Shown: piece after piece, positions 1 to 6,036 of the stretch | Layout of the letters: every line of letters starts with the position of its first letter | Position numbering within the stretch: position 1 is the stretch's first letter | NCBI GenBank assembly: GCA_964519805.1 | Contig: CAZFKN010000148.1 | Coordinates: 1 to 6,036, forward strand | DNA: 6,036 nucleotides | Reading direction: 5' to 3' | Source of the DNA: DASQPE01 sp964519805 | GTDB taxonomy: Bacteria > Gemmatimonadota > Gemmatimonadetes > Gemmatimonadales > GWC2-71-9 | Notes under the pieces: model-generated | The model's database searches: none | Told to the model about the DNA's origin: nothing | The model's input: only the letters and a program-made list of their open reading frames with translations | Made by a program: the position numbers and the translations under genes

Positions 1-2
1 AC

Positions 3-485
3 CTAATGCTTGTCGAAGACCGCGACGTTGCTGACCGCCTGGCCTTTCGCGTTCGTCCCCTTGGTAGTAAGCGTCAGGGACTTCCCATCCTTGGAAACCA
101 CCCGCCTGGTGGTCTGGACCACTTTGCCGCCTTTCTTCAGCGTGGCTTGGGTGGTGGTGGCATTGAGGCGCTTCAATGAAATCGTGTCAAAGTCGGGTGC
201 GCCGGTAAGCGGGTAGTCCTTGCCGTCGTACTTGGCGGTGTACTCCACTAGAGTCGGCTTTCCCTCGGCGTCGATTCCCTTCAAGCTGTACCTCACCTCA
301 TCGCCCGTTACTGTGTAGGTCCGCGTCTGGCTCTTGGGCGCCGGACCGGGGCTGAACTTCGACTTGGCGAGGTTGAGCTCCCAGGTGCCGCTTGCCGGAT
401 CGGGGGCCTGGGCCCGCAGAGACGCGGCGGGGACGGCGAGTGTAAGCAACGCTCCGAAAGCGAGCATGCGGAACAGTGGCTGCAT
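3..485 (-). CDS. Small exported protein of unknown function (160 aa)
   Basis: I do not recognise a characterised family. Residues 1 to about 26 look like a signal peptide: a short start with Arg6, a hydrophobic stretch (LAFGALLTLAVPAA) and a probable cleavage site at LRAQA, so the mature protein should lie outside the cytoplasm. The mature part opens with GTWELN (33-38) and AKSKF (40-44), then alternates short polar strands with Gly/Asp turns (TYTVTGDEVRY, KYDGKDYPL, SKDGKSLTLTTKG). This suggests an all-beta, lipocalin-like barrel or sandwich. It has 16 Lys in 160 residues and no Cys. Similar GTW-KLN-containing hypothetical proteins are common in Acidobacteriota and Gemmatimonadota (recollection, not a search). 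The ATG at 485 is chosen because AAAGGAG precedes it by 6 bases and the signal peptide starts there. The open frame reaching 659 would overlap the end of the glycosyltransferase gene and give an unlikely basic leader. GC is lower than in its neighbours. The stop is TAG at 3-5. Confidence 0.85.
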   Translation of the reverse strand: MQPLFRMLAFGALLTLAVPAASLRAQAPDPASGTWELNLAKSKFSPGPAPKSQTRTYTVTGDEVRYSLKGIDAEGKPTLVEYTAKYDGKDYPLTGAPDFDTISLKRLNATTTQATLKKGGKVVQTTRRVVSKDGKSLTLTTKGTNAKGQAVSNVAVFDKH

Positions 486-491
486 GGTGTT

Positions 492-498
492 CTCCTTT
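492..498 (-). promoter_or_regulatory. Strong ribosome binding site for the small exported protein
   Basis: The minus strand reads AAAGGAG, then six bases, then ATG at 485. This is a near-consensus Shine-Dalgarno with good spacing and it decides the start of the small gene. The other three minus-strand genes have weak or poorly spaced sites, so this gene may be translated much more strongly. Confidence 0.8.
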
Positions 499-556
499 GA
501 GACCTTCGGTGGGTTCGAGCTTGCGGGGCACAACTTAGTACGGGAATCGAGGGCCG

Positions 557-2092
557 CTAGCTCCAGTGCGGTCCCAATTTGCGGAACAACGCCGGCAGGT
601 CGAGCCGGGGCCGGCGACAGACGAAGATCGGGACATCCTGCTCCTCGTCCACGCCCCACGGATTCCGGGATCGCGCCGCCTCCGTGACGTCATCCCAGTC
701 ATCCCGCAACCAGTCCGCCGACCCACCGATGACGATGGTCACCTCTCCGCTCCGCTCCCCCGTCCCCCAGAAGTAGAAGTCGCCGTGCCGGCTGATCGGG
801 TACGGCAGGCCGAGCTTCCGCCCGAACAGCGCGACCGCCCCGGTGCGACCGTAGTTGATGCCCAGAATCACCGCGCCGCGTTGCTCGTCGGGGGACAGCG
901 AGTGGAACACCGACGCGACCGTCTCGACCTGCTCGGGCCAGCCGGTCATGTCCGCGTAGTCCTGCGGCAGCGGCAGCATGGTGCCGTAGTTCGTGCGCGT
1001 CGCCTGGGTGACGCCGAGCGCGGCGGCGTAGCGCGCCATGGAAGGTGGCGGAAGAACGGGCACTCCCATCGGAAGCAGCGCCAGCCCTCCCAGAATCAGC
1101 AGTGCCAGGGCGCCCGCAAAGACCGGCGTCCTGCCGCGGTGCCCGAGCCACATGCCCGCGAAGCTCGCCGCGCCCGCGATCAAGAGCGTATCCAGGGGAC
1201 CGAAGTAGTAGTCCTTGCCGCCCGTGAGCAGCAGGACCAGGAAGATGGTGAGGGCCAGCACGCCGAGGGCGCGGAAGGGCCGGAGCACCGGTGCGGCGAG
1301 CAGCGCGATCAGTCCGACCAACCAGAGCGGAGCGCCGGGGCCGAGATTGACAAATTGTCCGACGAGGAAGTCGAGCCGGTCGAAGTGGCCCAGCTGGGTG
1401 GCCTTGAGGGCGCGCATCTGCGCGAGGAACGGCCAGCCCCAGGCGATCTGCCCCGTAACGCTCGGCAGCGCGAGCACGCCGGCCAGTGCGGCGGCGAGCC
1501 AGGGCCAGCGAGTCGCGAGATCTCGGCGCAGCGGAGAGAAGGCGATCGTGACGAGGAGTCCCGCGCCGAGGAAAACGACGCTGAGCTTGGTCAGCGCGCC
1601 GGCGCCGACCGCCCCGCCGACAACGAGCCACCAGCGCCGGTCCCGTCCGGCGAGGAGCCTGGTCAGAGCCAGCGCTGCGATCGTCCACCAGAGCTGCTCG
1701 AACACGACGGGCTGGAAGAGCGTGCCGGCTCTGAGAAAGAGCGGGGCGACGAGGACGGCGACCGCGGCGAGCAGCTGCGCCCTTCGTCCGCCGCCGAGCT
1801 CCCGACAGATGAGCGCGGTGAGGATCGGCAGCGCCGCGCCGGCGAGGGCCGCCAGCAGCCGGACGGCGGCGAGGAGATCGAGCGGCAGCACGCGGGCCGT
1901 CTGGGCGAGGACGGCGATCATGGGCGGGAACGACATGCGCAGCAGGTGGAGGTGGTCGCCCATCGCGAGGTAGAGCAGCTCGTCGCGATGGAAGCCGTAG
2001 CCCGGCTGGGGCAGCAGGTGCAGGCCGAGCGAGACCAGCGCGGTGAGCCAGACACCGGTCGCGAGGGGGTACCGCGGGGCACTCAGGCTCAT
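557..2092 (-). CDS. GT-C membrane glycosyltransferase, PMT/ArnT (GT39-like) type
   Basis: This 511-residue polytopic membrane protein probably transfers a sugar from a polyprenyl-phosphate donor to an acceptor on the outer face of the cytoplasmic membrane. Visible signs are a first membrane helix (about 11-29) followed by YGFHRDELLYLAMGDHL, where Asp37/Glu38 match the acidic pair in the first external loop of the PMT_2/ArnT-like superfamily. About ten further hydrophobic helices follow, to about residue 347. KDYYFGPL (293-300) resembles the K-YY-P block of the family. The C-terminal 150 residues or so are soluble and probably external; they contain TNYGTMLPLPQDYADMTGW and the FYFWGTGE region. 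The length is normal for the family. Donor, acceptor and product cannot be told from sequence. The ATG at 2092 has only a weak AGGG three bases upstream and lies 19 bases after the transporter stop, which suggests translation coupled to that gene. The stop is TAG at 557-559. Confidence 0.9.
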   Translation of the reverse strand: MSLSAPRYPLATGVWLTALVSLGLHLLPQPGYGFHRDELLYLAMGDHLHLLRMSFPPMIAVLAQTARVLPLDLLAAVRLLAALAGAALPILTALICRELGGGRRAQLLAAVAVLVAPLFLRAGTLFQPVVFEQLWWTIAALALTRLLAGRDRRWWLVVGGAVGAGALTKLSVVFLGAGLLVTIAFSPLRRDLATRWPWLAAALAGVLALPSVTGQIAWGWPFLAQMRALKATQLGHFDRLDFLVGQFVNLGPGAPLWLVGLIALLAAPVLRPFRALGVLALTIFLVLLLTGGKDYYFGPLDTLLIAGAASFAGMWLGHRGRTPVFAGALALLILGGLALLPMGVPVLPPPSMARYAAALGVTQATRTNYGTMLPLPQDYADMTGWPEQVETVASVFHSLSPDEQRGAVILGINYGRTGAVALFGRKLGLPYPISRHGDFYFWGTGERSGEVTIVIGGSADWLRDDWDDVTEAARSRNPWGVDEEQDVPIFVCRRPRLDLPALFRKLGPHWS

Positions 2093-2111
2093 GTGCCCTG
2101 GTGGGACGGCT

Positions 2112-4073
2112 CTAACGAGCCGGTTTCGCGGCTGCCGACCGCTGCAGCATCCACCGGTACAACCAGGCGATCACGCTCACGAACGCGATCAGGCCGAGCC
2201 ACCGGGCGGGCGCGAACGTCTCGGGCACGATCGCGATCGGCGCCTCGCTGGAGAAGCCGACGATCAGCCCGGCGTTGATCACGCCCCAGATGCTCTCGCC
2301 GACGATCAAGCCCGAGGCCACGAGGGTCCCCAGCCGCTCGGCCCGGTCGGGGTTCGGCGCCAGCTTCGCGCGCCGGTCGTACCAGTGGGAGATCGACGCA
2401 CCGACGACCACGGCGAAGGTCGCCGACATCGGGAGATAGATCCCGATCCCGACCGCCAGGGGCGGAATGCGGAGCTTCTTCAGCGCGCCGAGCGTCGCGT
2501 CGAGCAGGATGAGGCCCACGCCGACGAGTCCGCCGATGCCGATCATCTTCCAGTCCAGGTGCCCGCCGACCACGCCCTGGGCCAGCGCGGAGATGAGCGT
2601 CGCCTGCGGCGCCGGGAGCGGATTCGGCGCGACCACGCCGACGTTGGCGGCTCCCGCGAACCCGTAGGCCTTGGCGAGCAGGTTGAGGACCGACGGAATG
2701 ACCGCCGCGCCCGCCGCCACGCCCACGATGAGCGCGATCTGCTGGCGCATGGGCGAGGCGCCGACCAGCTGCCCGGTCTTCAGGTCCTGGAGGTTGTCGT
2801 TCGAGATCGTGGCGCAGGCGAAGACGATCGCCGTGATGAAGAGCGCGAACGCCACGAGCGCGGGCCGGGTCTCGTCGGTCGGCGTCACGGTGAGCGCGAG
2901 CGCCGAGGCGCAGATGACGATCGAGAGGATGCCCACGCCCGAAATCGGGCTGTTCGAGGCCCCGATGAGCCCCGCCATGTAGCCGCAGATTCCGGCGATG
3001 AGAAAGCCGACCACCAGCACGAACGGCACCGCGACCAACGTGAGCGTGAGCGCGGTGGGCGCCAGGACCGTCGCCTTGGCGAACGTGAAGGCCAGCCAGG
3101 CGGCGATGACGAGGGAGACGGCGGTGAGCGCGATGATCCACCCGGGCGAGAGATCGCGGTCGCGGTCGTCGCCGATGCCGGCGACGCGGGAGGCGGCGAG
3201 GGTGCTGACGAGCCCGCTCACGACCGGCCTCGCCAGGCGCGCCAGGGTGTAGATCGAGGCGACGCCGATCGCGCCGGCGCCGATGAACCGGACCTGGGTG
3301 CGCCAGATCGTCAGCGTGTGCGCGGCGAGGGTCACGCCGTCGGCGGCGGGTTGCAGCGACGTGAGGATCGGCACGGCGATCCCCCATGAGATCACGAGGC
3401 CGGTGAGCATCGCCATGCCGACCGACAGGCCCACCAGATGCCCGGCACCGACGAGCGCGAGCGACCACGCGAAGTTGTACCCGCTCGACGCCGTAGCGCC
3501 GATGCGGAAGAAGCCGGTGAACTCGCCGGCGACAACGCGCGTCGCCGTCACGATCGCGAGCCCGGCCGAGGCGACGGAGCCGAGGATGACGGCGACCAGC
3601 CCTTCCTTCGCCTCACCCGTTTCGTCGGTCGTCTCGCCCCGGGTGCCGGATCCGACCTTCAGCACCTCGGCGGCGGCGACCCCTTCGGGGTAGGGCAGGT
3701 CGGAGGTCGTGACCAGCGCGCGCCGGAGCGGGATGGTGAAGAGGACCCCCAGGACGCCCCCGCTTACGCAGACGAGAAAGGATTGCCAGAACGGGAATCC
3801 GGTCCACCACCCGACGATCACCAGTCCCGGCAGCACGAAGATGATCGCCGAGAGGGTGCCGGCCGCGGACGCCACGGTCTGAACGATGTTGTTCTCGAGG
3901 ATCGAGGAGTCCTTGACGGCGCTCAGGATCGCCATGGAGATCACGGCCGCCGGAATGGACGATGCGAACGTGAGGCCGACCTTGAGGCCGAGGTAGACGT
4001 TGGCGGCGGTGAAGACGGTCGTGATGAGGGCGCCAAGGATCAGGCCCCGAAGCGTCAGCTCTTTGGGTCGCAT
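2112..4073 (-). CDS. OPT-family oligopeptide transporter
   Basis: This 653-residue protein is a secondary transporter of the cytoplasmic membrane, with about 14-16 hydrophobic segments. OPT-family blocks appear in order: ELTLRGLILGA (5-15), NVYLGLKVGLT (25-35), SIPAAVISM (39-47), NNIVQTVASAAGT (61-73), DLPYPEG (125-131), GYMAGLIGASNSPISGVGI (364-382), ATISNDNLQDLKTGQLVGA (421-439), LRIPPLAVGIGIYLPMS (534-550) and ASGLIVGESIWGV (586-598). The length fits the bacterial branch and nothing looks truncated. Characterised OPT members, mostly eukaryotic, import short peptides or metal-chelate complexes with protons; bacterial members are poorly characterised, so the peptide substrate is inferred. 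It lies 86 bases behind a secreted peptidase gene, which supports peptide uptake. ATG 4073 is chosen because ELTLRG normally lies close to the N-terminus. GAGG lies 11 bases upstream, a loose site. A GTG at 4115 is in frame but has no ribosome binding site. The stop is TAG at 2112-2114. Confidence 0.93.
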   Translation of the reverse strand: MRPKELTLRGLILGALITTVFTAANVYLGLKVGLTFASSIPAAVISMAILSAVKDSSILENNIVQTVASAAGTLSAIIFVLPGLVIVGWWTGFPFWQSFLVCVSGGVLGVLFTIPLRRALVTTSDLPYPEGVAAAEVLKVGSGTRGETTDETGEAKEGLVAVILGSVASAGLAIVTATRVVAGEFTGFFRIGATASSGYNFAWSLALVGAGHLVGLSVGMAMLTGLVISWGIAVPILTSLQPAADGVTLAAHTLTIWRTQVRFIGAGAIGVASIYTLARLARPVVSGLVSTLAASRVAGIGDDRDRDLSPGWIIALTAVSLVIAAWLAFTFAKATVLAPTALTLTLVAVPFVLVVGFLIAGICGYMAGLIGASNSPISGVGILSIVICASALALTVTPTDETRPALVAFALFITAIVFACATISNDNLQDLKTGQLVGASPMRQQIALIVGVAAGAAVIPSVLNLLAKAYGFAGAANVGVVAPNPLPAPQATLISALAQGVVGGHLDWKMIGIGGLVGVGLILLDATLGALKKLRIPPLAVGIGIYLPMSATFAVVVGASISHWYDRRAKLAPNPDRAERLGTLVASGLIVGESIWGVINAGLIVGFSSEAPIAIVPETFAPARWLGLIAFVSVIAWLYRWMLQRSAAAKPAR

Positions 4074-4124
4074 CCGCAGTTCAACCTCGATCGGGGGGGA
4101 TAGTCGGGGGCCCACTAGACTACA

Positions 4125-4153
4125 GCCGCCCGGCGCCGGACGCCACGGGCGGC
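4125..4153 (-). other. GC-rich hairpin between the peptidase and transporter genes
   Basis: The arms GCCGCCC (4125-4131) and GGGCGGC (4147-4153) are perfect reverse complements. Inside them GGCG (4132-4135) can pair with CGCC (4141-4144), giving an 11-pair stem with a two-base bulge and a five-base loop. It starts 6 bases after the peptidase stop codon on the minus strand. No T run follows, so it is not a standard intrinsic terminator. It could weaken read-through or protect the 3' end of the peptidase message. In DNA this rich in GC, such a stem can also arise by chance. Confidence 0.35.
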
Positions 4154-4159
4154 CGAGGG

Positions 4160-5911
4160 CTACTGCCGGCAGGGGGCGTGCGGATCGGGCCTGGGGACGT
4201 CGAGTCTCGGCCGTTCGTCCGCGTTGGCCAGGCGGAGCGTCACCGCGTAGACGAACCGGGCGACGCGGGCAAGCGCCTCGTAGTCGATGTACTGCGGCTC
4301 GTCGGTCACCTGGTGGTAGTCGAGGTGCTCGCCGCGCGAGAGCGACACGCTGGGAATGCCGTACCGGGCGTAACTGAAATGGTCCGCTCGGCAGTAGTAC
4401 TGGAGCGGATGGCCGGGTGCGTCGTAGGCGGTGTTGAATTTCATGGGCTCCGCCACGGCGCGGTTCACCTCCACGAGCAGGTCGCCGAACTGCCGCGACA
4501 GGCGCCAGGCGCCGACCACTTCCAGATAGCCCGGCCCGCCGCCCGGCAGGTCGGCTGCGCCACCGCGGCCGATCATGTCGTCGTCGATCTCGCCGATGAT
4601 CGAGTCGAGCGGCACGGTGGGGTGGTCGGTGAACCACGCCGATCCGACGAGGCCGTACTCCTCGGCGGTGTGCGAGATGAGCAGGATCGAGCGGCGCGGG
4701 CGGACCTTCGCACCGGCAAAGGCGCGGGCCAGCTCCAGCAGTGCCACGGTGCCGCTGCCGTCGTCGTCGGCGCCGTTGTAGATGGAATCGGGGCGCAGCG
4801 GATCGTGCATCCGCAGTCGGCGCAGCTCCGCGCCGATGCGGGCCGATTCGTCCGGCGTGGGAGCGCGATCGGGCGAGTCGGCGCCCATGGGACGGACCAC
4901 GTGGTTGTAGGAGCGGATCGAGTCGTGATCCACCGGCGTGTGGTTGAAGCCAACGTGGTCGTTGTGGGCGGAGAGCGAGATGTACTCGCCTTTCAAGCGC
5001 GGGTCGCGTCCGGGCAGGATCGCGACCACGTTGCGGGCGGGGTAGGGCGTGGGCGAGAGCGTGGTCATCGAGCCGGCGCGCACGTGCCCGCCTCGTGCTC
5101 CGGGCTCGAGGCTCGCAATCGGCGAGCTGAACAGGGCGGCGCCGGCCTTGGGCGTCAGCAGAACCAGCGGCGGGACCCTCTCCGATTCGGGAGAGCTGGG
5201 CAGCGACAGCGTGCCCTCGCGGGCCTGGCGCACCACGGCGGGGTCGAGCAGGTCGCGCTCGAGGATCAGCAGCGCCGCGGCCGACCGCCAGCGCGGGTCG
5301 GAAGCGATGACGCCGGTGCGCACGTATTCCCGCTTGCCGGCGCTGTCCGGCTTCACGTCGAGCACCACGACCTTCTCGCGTGCCTGGCCGGCGTCGATCC
5401 AGTGCAGCGAATCGCGAGCGTCGCCGCCGTAGACCGCTTGCACTCCATCGAGGTGCAGCGGCCGGGTGGCGAGCCAGATGCCGGGCAAGAAGTCGGTGCC
5501 AGGCTCCAGTCGAGTCCCATCGACGACGAGCTCGGCCCGCTCGTTGATCCGGGCCACGGCGAGCGGGACGCGCTGGAAGTAGGTCCCCGAATCGCCGGCC
5601 GGTCGGAGGCCCAGCCGACGGAACTCGGCCGCGACGTATGCCGCCGCCTTCCAGTCGCCCACCGAGCCCGGCTCGCGCCCCATCATCGAGTCGTCCGCGA
5701 GTCGGTACAGGTCCTCCCGCAGCCGGGCCGGGCTGATGATCGACCGTGGCGCACCGGTTTGCTGTTGGGCGGCGGCGAGTTCGGCGAGCCTCGGCTCGAT
5801 CAGGGCGACAACCAGTAGTGTCGCGAGCCGGATCACTTCAAACAGCCGTTTTGAAATCGTTCCGCTGCATACTGTTGCAGTGGGCTTGCGGGGTTCCTCT
5901 GCGTTCGGCAT
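4160..5911 (-). CDS. Secreted M28-family zinc metallopeptidase
   Basis: This 583-residue protein is probably an exported di-zinc aminopeptidase or peptidase. Residues 27-48 form a short hydrophobic export signal with possible cleavage near LAAAQ, after an unusually long polar leader. Residues about 130-270 resemble a protease-associated (PA) insert, ending in the AAALLILE region. Numbered from this start, all expected M28 residues are visible by comparison with Streptomyces griseus aminopeptidase: His316 and Asp318 in SAHNDHVG, bridging Asp383 in NGADDDGSG, catalytic Glu417 and ligand Glu418 in HTAEEYG, Asp445 in DDDMIG, and His533 in DYHQVTDEP. About 66 residues separate His316 from Asp383, longer than usual. 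ATG 5911 has AAAGG 10 bases upstream. An in-frame ATG at 6028 would add a leader without signal character and overlap a probable divergent gene. GTG 5836 is a shorter alternative that gives a more ordinary signal length but has no visible ribosome binding site. The stop is TAG at 4160-4162. Confidence 0.92.
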   Translation of the reverse strand: MPNAEEPRKPTATVCSGTISKRLFEVIRLATLLVVALIEPRLAELAAAQQQTGAPRSIISPARLREDLYRLADDSMMGREPGSVGDWKAAAYVAAEFRRLGLRPAGDSGTYFQRVPLAVARINERAELVVDGTRLEPGTDFLPGIWLATRPLHLDGVQAVYGGDARDSLHWIDAGQAREKVVVLDVKPDSAGKREYVRTGVIASDPRWRSAAALLILERDLLDPAVVRQAREGTLSLPSSPESERVPPLVLLTPKAGAALFSSPIASLEPGARGGHVRAGSMTTLSPTPYPARNVVAILPGRDPRLKGEYISLSAHNDHVGFNHTPVDHDSIRSYNHVVRPMGADSPDRAPTPDESARIGAELRRLRMHDPLRPDSIYNGADDDGSGTVALLELARAFAGAKVRPRRSILLISHTAEEYGLVGSAWFTDHPTVPLDSIIGEIDDDMIGRGGAADLPGGGPGYLEVVGAWRLSRQFGDLLVEVNRAVAEPMKFNTAYDAPGHPLQYYCRADHFSYARYGIPSVSLSRGEHLDYHQVTDEPQYIDYEALARVARFVYAVTLRLANADERPRLDVPRPDPHAPCRQ

Positions 5912-5950
5912 ACTCGCTTCGCCTTTCCCTGTCCAAGCACATCCCGTCAA

Positions 5951-5971
5951 GGCGGCGGGAATCCGGCCGCC
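5951..5971. repeat. Short GC-rich inverted repeat in the divergent intergenic region
   Basis: GGCGGC (5951-5956) and GCCGCC (5966-5971) are reverse complements around a nine-base centre. It lies directly beside the longer palindrome at 5973-5987, between the peptidase start and the probable divergent start. It may be a transcript hairpin or part of a control region. Six-base GC-only arms are weak evidence in this DNA. Confidence 0.3.
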
Positions 5972-5972
5972 G

Positions 5973-5987
5973 GGCAACAATGTTGCC
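5973..5987. promoter_or_regulatory. 15-base palindrome, candidate operator
   Basis: The sequence GGCAACAATGTTGCC is a perfect palindrome with seven-base arms around a single central base. Unlike most chance repeats here, it has an AT-containing core. It lies 62 bases upstream of the peptidase ATG and 13 bases upstream of the probable plus-strand ATG at 6000, just before that gene's ribosome binding site. The size and symmetry fit a dimeric repressor site able to act on both genes. No regulator is encoded in the window and I cannot assign the site to a known family. Confidence 0.4.
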
Positions 5988-5993
5988 AGGGAG
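5988..5993 (+). promoter_or_regulatory. Probable ribosome binding site of a divergent gene
   Basis: AGGGAG lies six bases before ATG 6000 on the plus strand, which is good Shine-Dalgarno spacing. It follows directly after the palindrome at 5973-5987. It is the main support for a plus-strand gene starting at the right edge. Confidence 0.45.
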
Positions 5994-5999
5994 CCCCCT

Positions 6000-6036
6000 A
6001 TGCGATTTGCGCGTACGATCACGACCATCCCCGTTC
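6000..6036 (+). CDS. Probable start of a divergent gene (first 12 codons only)
   Basis: ATG at 6000 opens a plus-strand frame reading MRFARTITTIPV up to the window edge. The Arg residues followed by an increasingly non-polar stretch look like the beginning of a signal peptide, and a well-spaced AGGGAG lies upstream. Only 37 bases are visible, so nothing can be said of the product. If real, the gene is divergent from the M28 peptidase, with 88 bases between the two start codons. It would also argue against starting the peptidase at 6028. The alternative is that this is a chance start in non-coding sequence. Confidence 0.42.
   Translation, partial: MRFARTITTIPV

Noticed and set aside
486..556. 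Promoter in the 71-base gap before the small exported protein
   Set aside because: A TACTAA-like hexamer is present, but it matches the -10 consensus poorly and has no -35 box at normal spacing. Only the ribosome binding site is supported.
566..2278. Plus-strand 570-residue open frame opposite the glycosyltransferase
   Set aside because: Its product is Arg/Glu/Gln/Pro-rich with no membrane, domain or motif signal, and it mirrors a clear membrane protein on the other strand. Long stop-free antisense frames are expected at this GC content.
2043..3389. Plus-strand 448-residue open frame opposite the OPT transporter
   Set aside because: A charged, low-complexity Arg/Asp/Glu-rich product with no recognisable fold. 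It is a GC-driven shadow of the transporter gene.
4074..4637. N-terminal extension of the OPT transporter frame
   Set aside because: This 188-residue extension overlaps the catalytic C-terminal part of the peptidase, is Arg/Pro/Gly-rich without membrane segments, and OPT similarity begins at ATG 4073.
4178..5818. Plus-strand 546-residue open frame opposite the M28 peptidase
   Set aside because: No family motifs, and the opposite strand encodes all M28 zinc ligands in order. It is a shadow frame.
5868..5880. Cysteine in TVCSG as a lipoprotein attachment site of the peptidase
   Set aside because: There is no hydrophobic stretch before it and no lipobox pattern; the hydrophobic run comes after the cysteine.
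5945..5950. TTGACG on the minus strand as a -35 promoter box for the peptidase
   Set aside because: No -10-like sequence follows at 16-18 bases, where the DNA reads GAAAGG. I do not call a promoter from one half-site.
5912..6028. Peptidase starting at ATG 6028 (622 residues)
   Set aside because: The extra 39 residues lack a signal peptide, cover the palindrome, and overlap a plus-strand ATG with a good ribosome binding site. ATG 5911 is preferred, though not proven.

Overview
This GC-rich bacterial window holds three complete long genes and one complete small gene, all on the minus strand. The start of a divergent gene probably lies at the right edge. The secreted M28 peptidase, with its NGADDDGSG block and a C-terminal DYHQVTDEPQYIDY-type ending, and the small cysteine-free exported protein with a GTWELN start both resemble proteins common in Gemmatimonadota and Acidobacteriota. 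That assignment is inference from protein style; no rRNA or other phylogenetic marker is present. Hand counts of sampled 60-base rows gave about 62% GC in the small gene and 70-77% in the longer genes.

In transcription order (right to left): a secreted M28 zinc aminopeptidase-like protein (4160-5911), an OPT-family oligopeptide transporter (2112-4073), a GT-C fold membrane glycosyltransferase of the PMT/ArnT (GT39-like) type (557-2092), and a 160-residue exported protein of unknown function (3-485). The gaps are 86, 19 and 71 bases. The 19-base gap between the transporter and the glycosyltransferase suggests one transcript. The 86-base gap after the peptidase carries a GC-rich hairpin without a T tract. 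The small gene has by far the best Shine-Dalgarno sequence of the minus-strand genes and may be translated, and perhaps transcribed, independently. No gene-free stretch exceeds 300 bases.

The peptidase and transporter make a plausible peptide-scavenging pair: the enzyme trims peptides outside the cytoplasm and the OPT carrier imports the products. The glycosyltransferase has no obvious functional link to them beyond its position. At the right edge, between the peptidase start and a likely divergent plus-strand start at 6000, lie a 15-base palindrome and a GC-rich stem-loop. These are the best candidates for a shared regulatory site.

I see no CRISPR array, tRNA, rRNA, insertion sequence or recognisable phage or defence gene. 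The window reads mainly as ordinary chromosome; the right-edge intergenic region and the structural oddities noted below are the points worth following up.
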